The position numbers and the translations under genes are program-made. The notes beneath the pieces were generated by a model. The model saw only the letters and a program-made list of their open reading frames with translations. It was not told the origin of the DNA and made no database searches. This document shows, piece after piece, positions 14,059 to 16,442 of a stretch of 16,442 bases of DNA (positions within the stretch are counted from its first letter, which is position 1; the number at the start of each line of letters is the position of its first letter). The DNA is from Oscillospiraceae bacterium (lineage in GTDB: Bacteria > Bacillota > Clostridia > Oscillospirales > Oscillospiraceae), in assembly GCA_031255955.1 (NCBI GenBank), contig JAIRRO010000116.1:1-16442 (forward strand). The letters are read 5' to 3'.

Positions 14059-15126
14059 TTATTCAACGATTTTTCTTATCTTTACCTTCTCAAATTCCGG
14101 ATCCTTCGCCAAATCGATGTATTCGCCGAGCCTGTTCCCCTCTGTCAGCAGCACCTTCGGACGGCGCAGCGACTCCACATAATTGTGATATACAAGCCCC
14201 TGCTCTCCCGTGGTGAGCAGCACAGGCACCCCGCCCGGAAACGGCGCGACGAACTTCATAAAGACATTTACGATGTCGGGGTCAAACTTACGGTCTGAGC
14301 TTTGCTCTAACACGTCAAGTGCTTCATTCGCATACTTCGCGGGACGGTAAGGACGGCGGGAAACAAGCGCGTCATAGACGTCCGCCACGGCGATAATACG
14401 CCCGACAAGCGAAATTTGCTTGCGCTTGAGCTTGTTGGGATAGCCCGTGCCGTCATAGTTTTCGTGGTGCTGAAGCGCGCCCAAGGACGCCTCAGGCGAT
14501 AAATCGTGATAATCGTGCAGATAGTCATAGCCCATCTGGACGTGCTTTTTGACGATGTCATATTCCTCATCGGTAAGTTCGCCCGGACGGTTTAATATCT
14601 CCGGCGGAAGAAACGCGTTGCCTATATCATGCAGCAGCGACGCCACGCCCAGCTCATAGAGCTTATCGTCCGTCATGCCGCCCTCTATGCCCACCAGCAG
14701 AGACAGCACCATAACAGACACCGCGTGATAATTGTCATACTCGCGGAAGGGCTTACCTTCCACACACTCAATAACGCGCCGCTTTTTTGTCTTTAGCACC
14801 TCGATAATGGGGAGAACGACGTTGTGCTGGCGCTCTAAATCCGCGGCGCGGTCGTTTTTCGCCCCGAGCTTCGCTGTGTCCGTGAAATATTTAAGCGCCG
14901 CGACGGCATTGAGATACAGCTCCCGCGGAAGCAGCAGCTGCGGCGCGATTTCCACCGCGCGCGGATCCTCCACATACACGCCGGGATAACCCAGCTGCCC
15001 TATTTTGTCGATTTCCTTCTGCATAAGGCGCTGACCATCGGAATACACAACCTCGCTCTGCTCACCGAAAACCGGTTGCGCGAGGGTCATACCCTTTTTT
15101 AAATTTGATACGACATAGTACCGCAT
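14059..15126 (-). CDS. HD-GYP domain cyclic-di-GMP phosphodiesterase
   Basis: This 355-residue cytoplasmic protein should degrade cyclic di-GMP. An N-terminal domain of about 60 residues (MRYYVVSNLKKGMTLAQPVF ... GYPGVYVED) resembles the small domain often placed before HD-GYP. The HD-GYP part shows His134 in DNYHAVSV, LLHDIGN with His167/Asp168, His195 in KKHVQMGYDYL, HHENYDGTGYP (220-230, the GYP signature), and IIAVADVYDALVSRRPYRPA. All metal-binding positions I can judge are kept. The ATG at 15126 is chosen since AAGGTG (15140-15135) lies 8 nt upstream; an in-frame GTG at 15135 overlaps that site. It has its own promoter at 15280-15308 and a leader of about 147 nt. The C-terminal segment after about residue 295 is unassigned. 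Confidence 0.93.
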   Translation of the reverse strand: MRYYVVSNLKKGMTLAQPVFGEQSEVVYSDGQRLMQKEIDKIGQLGYPGVYVEDPRAVEIAPQLLLPRELYLNAVAALKYFTDTAKLGAKNDRAADLERQHNVVLPIIEVLKTKKRRVIECVEGKPFREYDNYHAVSVMVLSLLVGIEGGMTDDKLYELGVASLLHDIGNAFLPPEILNRPGELTDEEYDIVKKHVQMGYDYLHDYHDLSPEASLGALQHHENYDGTGYPNKLKRKQISLVGRIIAVADVYDALVSRRPYRPAKYANEALDVLEQSSDRKFDPDIVNVFMKFVAPFPGGVPVLLTTGEQGLVYHNYVESLRRPKVLLTEGNRLGEYIDLAKDPEFEKVKIRKIVE

Positions 15127-15158
15127 CGCATACACACCTTTAACCCTTCATATAGTAC

Positions 15159-15179
15159 GTGCTGTCGCACGGGGAACGC
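15159..15179 (-). repeat. Fifth copy of the 21-nt repeat, inverted, in the HD-GYP leader
   Basis: Read on the minus strand this is GCGTTCCCC-GTGCGACAGCAC, 19 of 21 bases identical to the copies at 6027-6134. The two changes fall in the hairpin loop, so the 4-bp GTGC/GCAC stem is kept. Similarity continues beyond the unit: the next bases on the plus strand (CGCCT then GGGCGCGGGCG) match the flank of the fourth copy, apart from a gap of about 5 nt. It ends about 33 nt before the HD-GYP start. Confidence 0.8.
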
Positions 15180-15232
15180 GCCTGCGGGCGCGGGCGCTTC
15201 CGCGAACACTCGCATCAGCGCTTACGCCGCAC

Positions 15233-15265
15233 ACCGGCAATGGTGGCGCAGCCATCATTGCCGGT
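15233..15265 (-). promoter_or_regulatory. Long hairpin at the 5' end of the HD-GYP mRNA leader
   Basis: ACCGGCAATGGTGGC (15233-15247) and GCCATCATTGCCGGT (15251-15265) pair over 15 bp (one G-U type pair) around a 3-nt loop. With transcription starting near 15273, the hairpin would begin about 8 nt from the mRNA 5' end. No T-run follows on the minus strand, so it is not a typical terminator. It could protect the mRNA 5' end or bind a regulator. I do not recognise a known riboswitch class in the leader. Confidence 0.75.
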
Positions 15266-15279
15266 ATACAATTATCTCT

Positions 15280-15308
15280 ATTCTACCATGTTCTGCGTCG
15301 CTTGTCAA
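15280..15308 (-). promoter_or_regulatory. SigA-type promoter for the HD-GYP gene, overlapping the upstream stop codon
   Basis: On the minus strand TTGACA (15308-15303) and TAGAAT (15285-15280) are 17 nt apart. The TAG of the -10 element is itself the stop codon of the preceding gene (15285-15283), and the -35 element lies inside its last codons. Transcription should start near 15273, giving the HD-GYP gene a leader of about 147 nt. Confidence 0.82.
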
Positions 15309-16442
15309 AGATGACCACGAGCAGCGTTACCACCGCGGCGGAGACAAGCACGATTACGAATTTTCCGCCGACGGGCAGCTCTCTGTTGCGTCCCGATTCA
15401 AGTGTCCTGTGGTTTTCAAGCAGCTGCGCGGCAAGGGCAAGATTCTCTTCCGTCGCCGTCAGCGCCGGGACTGTTTCACCGGCAAGCAGCCTTGCCACGT
15501 CGTAGAACACAAACTGTCCGCTTTCGTTGTCATACGCCATCGCGAACTCGCGCGCGGGGATGTTCTCGGTTCTCACCAAGCCGGACTCTTCCGTTGAGCC
15601 ATCGGCACCCACGCCCTCGCTGTCTGCTATGCCGTCGCCGTCAGCGTCAATTATAGCTTCGCCGTTTTCGGCGGCAGCCTCGGCTGTGTCGGTTGTGTTA
15701 TCGGCGTCGGTGGCGTCTGTTGCGCCGGTCTCGCTTGTGATTGCTTCGCCGACTTCGCCTGTGATTATCCCGCTTGTGTTTGTTTCACCGGCTGCGGCGT
15801 CGTTGTCGCCGGTGGACTCGGCTTCAGACTCAGCATCGGACTCTGATGCTTCGGCGTTTTCGGATGCTTCCTCGCCCTCAAGGCTGTCAGATGCTTCCTC
15901 GCCATTAGACTCACCCGAGGCGTCAGAACCTTCTTGGCTCTCGCCGTCGCTATTTTCTGATGCTTCGGCGTCGTCACCGGTGGCTTGTGTTGGGGCGCCT
16001 TCACCGGAGGCGGACGTCGCGCCGCTGCCCTCTCCTGTGCCGTCACCCTTTGAGGTGCCGTCAGCCGTGCCGCTGCCGCCCTGCGTATCCTTTTTGCCGT
16101 CTGTGAATCCGCCGCTTTCGCTGCCTGTGGCGCCGCCGCCTGAGGTGGCGTCACCCTCGTCTGCGCCATAGCCCACTCCGGCAGCCTCGCTTGTTCCACC
16201 GGATACTGATACGCCCGCGGAATCGGATTTAGCGTCGCCACCGCTGTCGGTTTCTCCGGATTCACCCGCACCGGCAGCGTCGGAATCGCCGGTCTTTTCG
16301 GCTTCGCCGCTTTCACCCTCACCCTGCAGCGCCAGCATTTCGTCTGTGAGTGACTGTAGCGTTAACACCTCGCGCAGGACGGTCATCTTAAGATATCCAT
16401 CCGCGAGGGAGCCTATAATGGCATCCGGGCGGGAGACATAGC
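15283..16442 (-). CDS. Acidic low-complexity protein with C-terminal membrane anchor (5' end outside window)
   Basis: I do not recognise this protein. About 386 codons are visible and the frame stays open to the window edge (YVSRPDAIIGSLADGYLK precedes the ATG at 16386). That ATG has no good ribosome site and is probably internal. Parts in order: a possibly helical stretch (MTVLREVLTLQSLTDEMLALQ); about 230 residues rich in Ser, Gly, Glu, Ala, Asp and Thr with hardly any Lys or Arg; DADGDGIAD, which resembles a calcium-binding thrombospondin-3/dockerin loop; a more ordered section (FAMAYDNESGQFVFYDVARL); and ELPVGG, a hydrophobic helix (KFVIVLVSAAVVTLLVVIF) and DKRRRTW. The end resembles a sortase sorting signal with LPVGG in place of LPxTG. 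The long acidic part is probably an extended linker outside the membrane. The opposite strand also has long open frames, but these are shadows of the biased composition. Confidence 0.78.
   Translation of the reverse strand, partial: YVSRPDAIIGSLADGYLKMTVLREVLTLQSLTDEMLALQGEGESGEAEKTGDSDAAGAGESGETDSGGDAKSDSAGVSVSGGTSEAAGVGYGADEGDATSGGGATGSESGGFTDGKKDTQGGSGTADGTSKGDGTGEGSGATSASGEGAPTQATGDDAEASENSDGESQEGSDASGESNGEEASDSLEGEEASENAEASESDAESEAESTGDNDAAAGETNTSGIITGEVGEAITSETGATDATDADNTTDTAEAAAENGEAIIDADGDGIADSEGVGADGSTEESGLVRTENIPAREFAMAYDNESGQFVFYDVARLLAGETVPALTATEENLALAAQLLENHRTLESGRNRELPVGGKFVIVLVSAAVVTLLVVIFDKRRRTW

Noticed and set aside
15233..15265. Terminator for the acidic membrane protein gene
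   Set aside because: The hairpin has no T-run on the minus strand and lies downstream of the HD-GYP promoter, so it is better read as leader structure.
15527..16171. Plus-strand open frame of 214 codons rich in Ser, Pro and Ala
   Set aside because: It is the antisense shadow of the biased minus-strand gene, which has a membrane helix and ordered ends; no ribosome site was seen.

Overview
The window looks like chromosomal DNA of a fairly GC-rich, spore-forming anaerobe of the Clostridia (Oscillospiraceae-like). The reasons are a spoIIR gene, ferredoxin-dependent 2-oxoacid oxidoreductase genes, strong AGGAGG-type ribosome binding sites, and several near-consensus SigA promoters (TTGACA, 17 nt, TATTAT/TAGAAT/TAATAT). 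The genus is an inference. No tRNA, rRNA, CRISPR array, phage or insertion-sequence gene was seen.

Layout. (1) 2-862: the C-terminal part of a non-phosphorylating glyceraldehyde-3-phosphate dehydrogenase (GapN), cut by the window edge. (2) 970-2055: an SDR oxidoreductase with its own SigA promoter and an unusual charged C-terminal tail, ended by a strong terminator. (3) 2113-3979, minus strand: a nucleotidyltransferase-like protein lacking one expected Asp, then a membrane-anchored G5-M23 peptidase, each with its own promoter. (4) 4192-5193, plus strand: spoIIR, read from a TTG start, then a small one-helix membrane protein. (5) 5296-12784, plus strand: a P-loop ATPase; a noncoding block with four copies of a short repeat; the four subunits of a 2-oxoacid:ferredoxin oxidoreductase (delta-alpha-beta-gamma, joined by ATGA overlaps); a branched-chain aminotransferase; a free-standing LeuA-type regulatory domain; and a 792-residue protein joining a degenerate TIM-barrel domain to an acyl-CoA synthetase. 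(6) 12803-16442, minus strand: an acidic low-complexity membrane protein (its start lies outside the window), an HD-GYP phosphodiesterase with its own promoter and structured leader, and an SLH-domain membrane protein.

The most interesting part is 6162-12784. Together the genes can link branched-chain amino acids, their 2-oxoacids, the acyl-CoAs and the free branched-chain acids. The chain could run as ferredoxin-reducing amino-acid breakdown, or in reverse as salvage of branched short-chain acids (acid to acyl-CoA, reductive carboxylation, transamination). The free-standing LeuA allosteric domain overlaps the ligase gene by 4 nt. This suggests a leucine-sensing partner for an enzyme that is not isopropylmalate synthase. 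That role is inferred from gene order and domain resemblance.

A second theme is a roughly 21-nt hairpin-forming repeat, present four times before the ferredoxin gene and once, inverted and slightly diverged, in the HD-GYP leader about 9 kb away.
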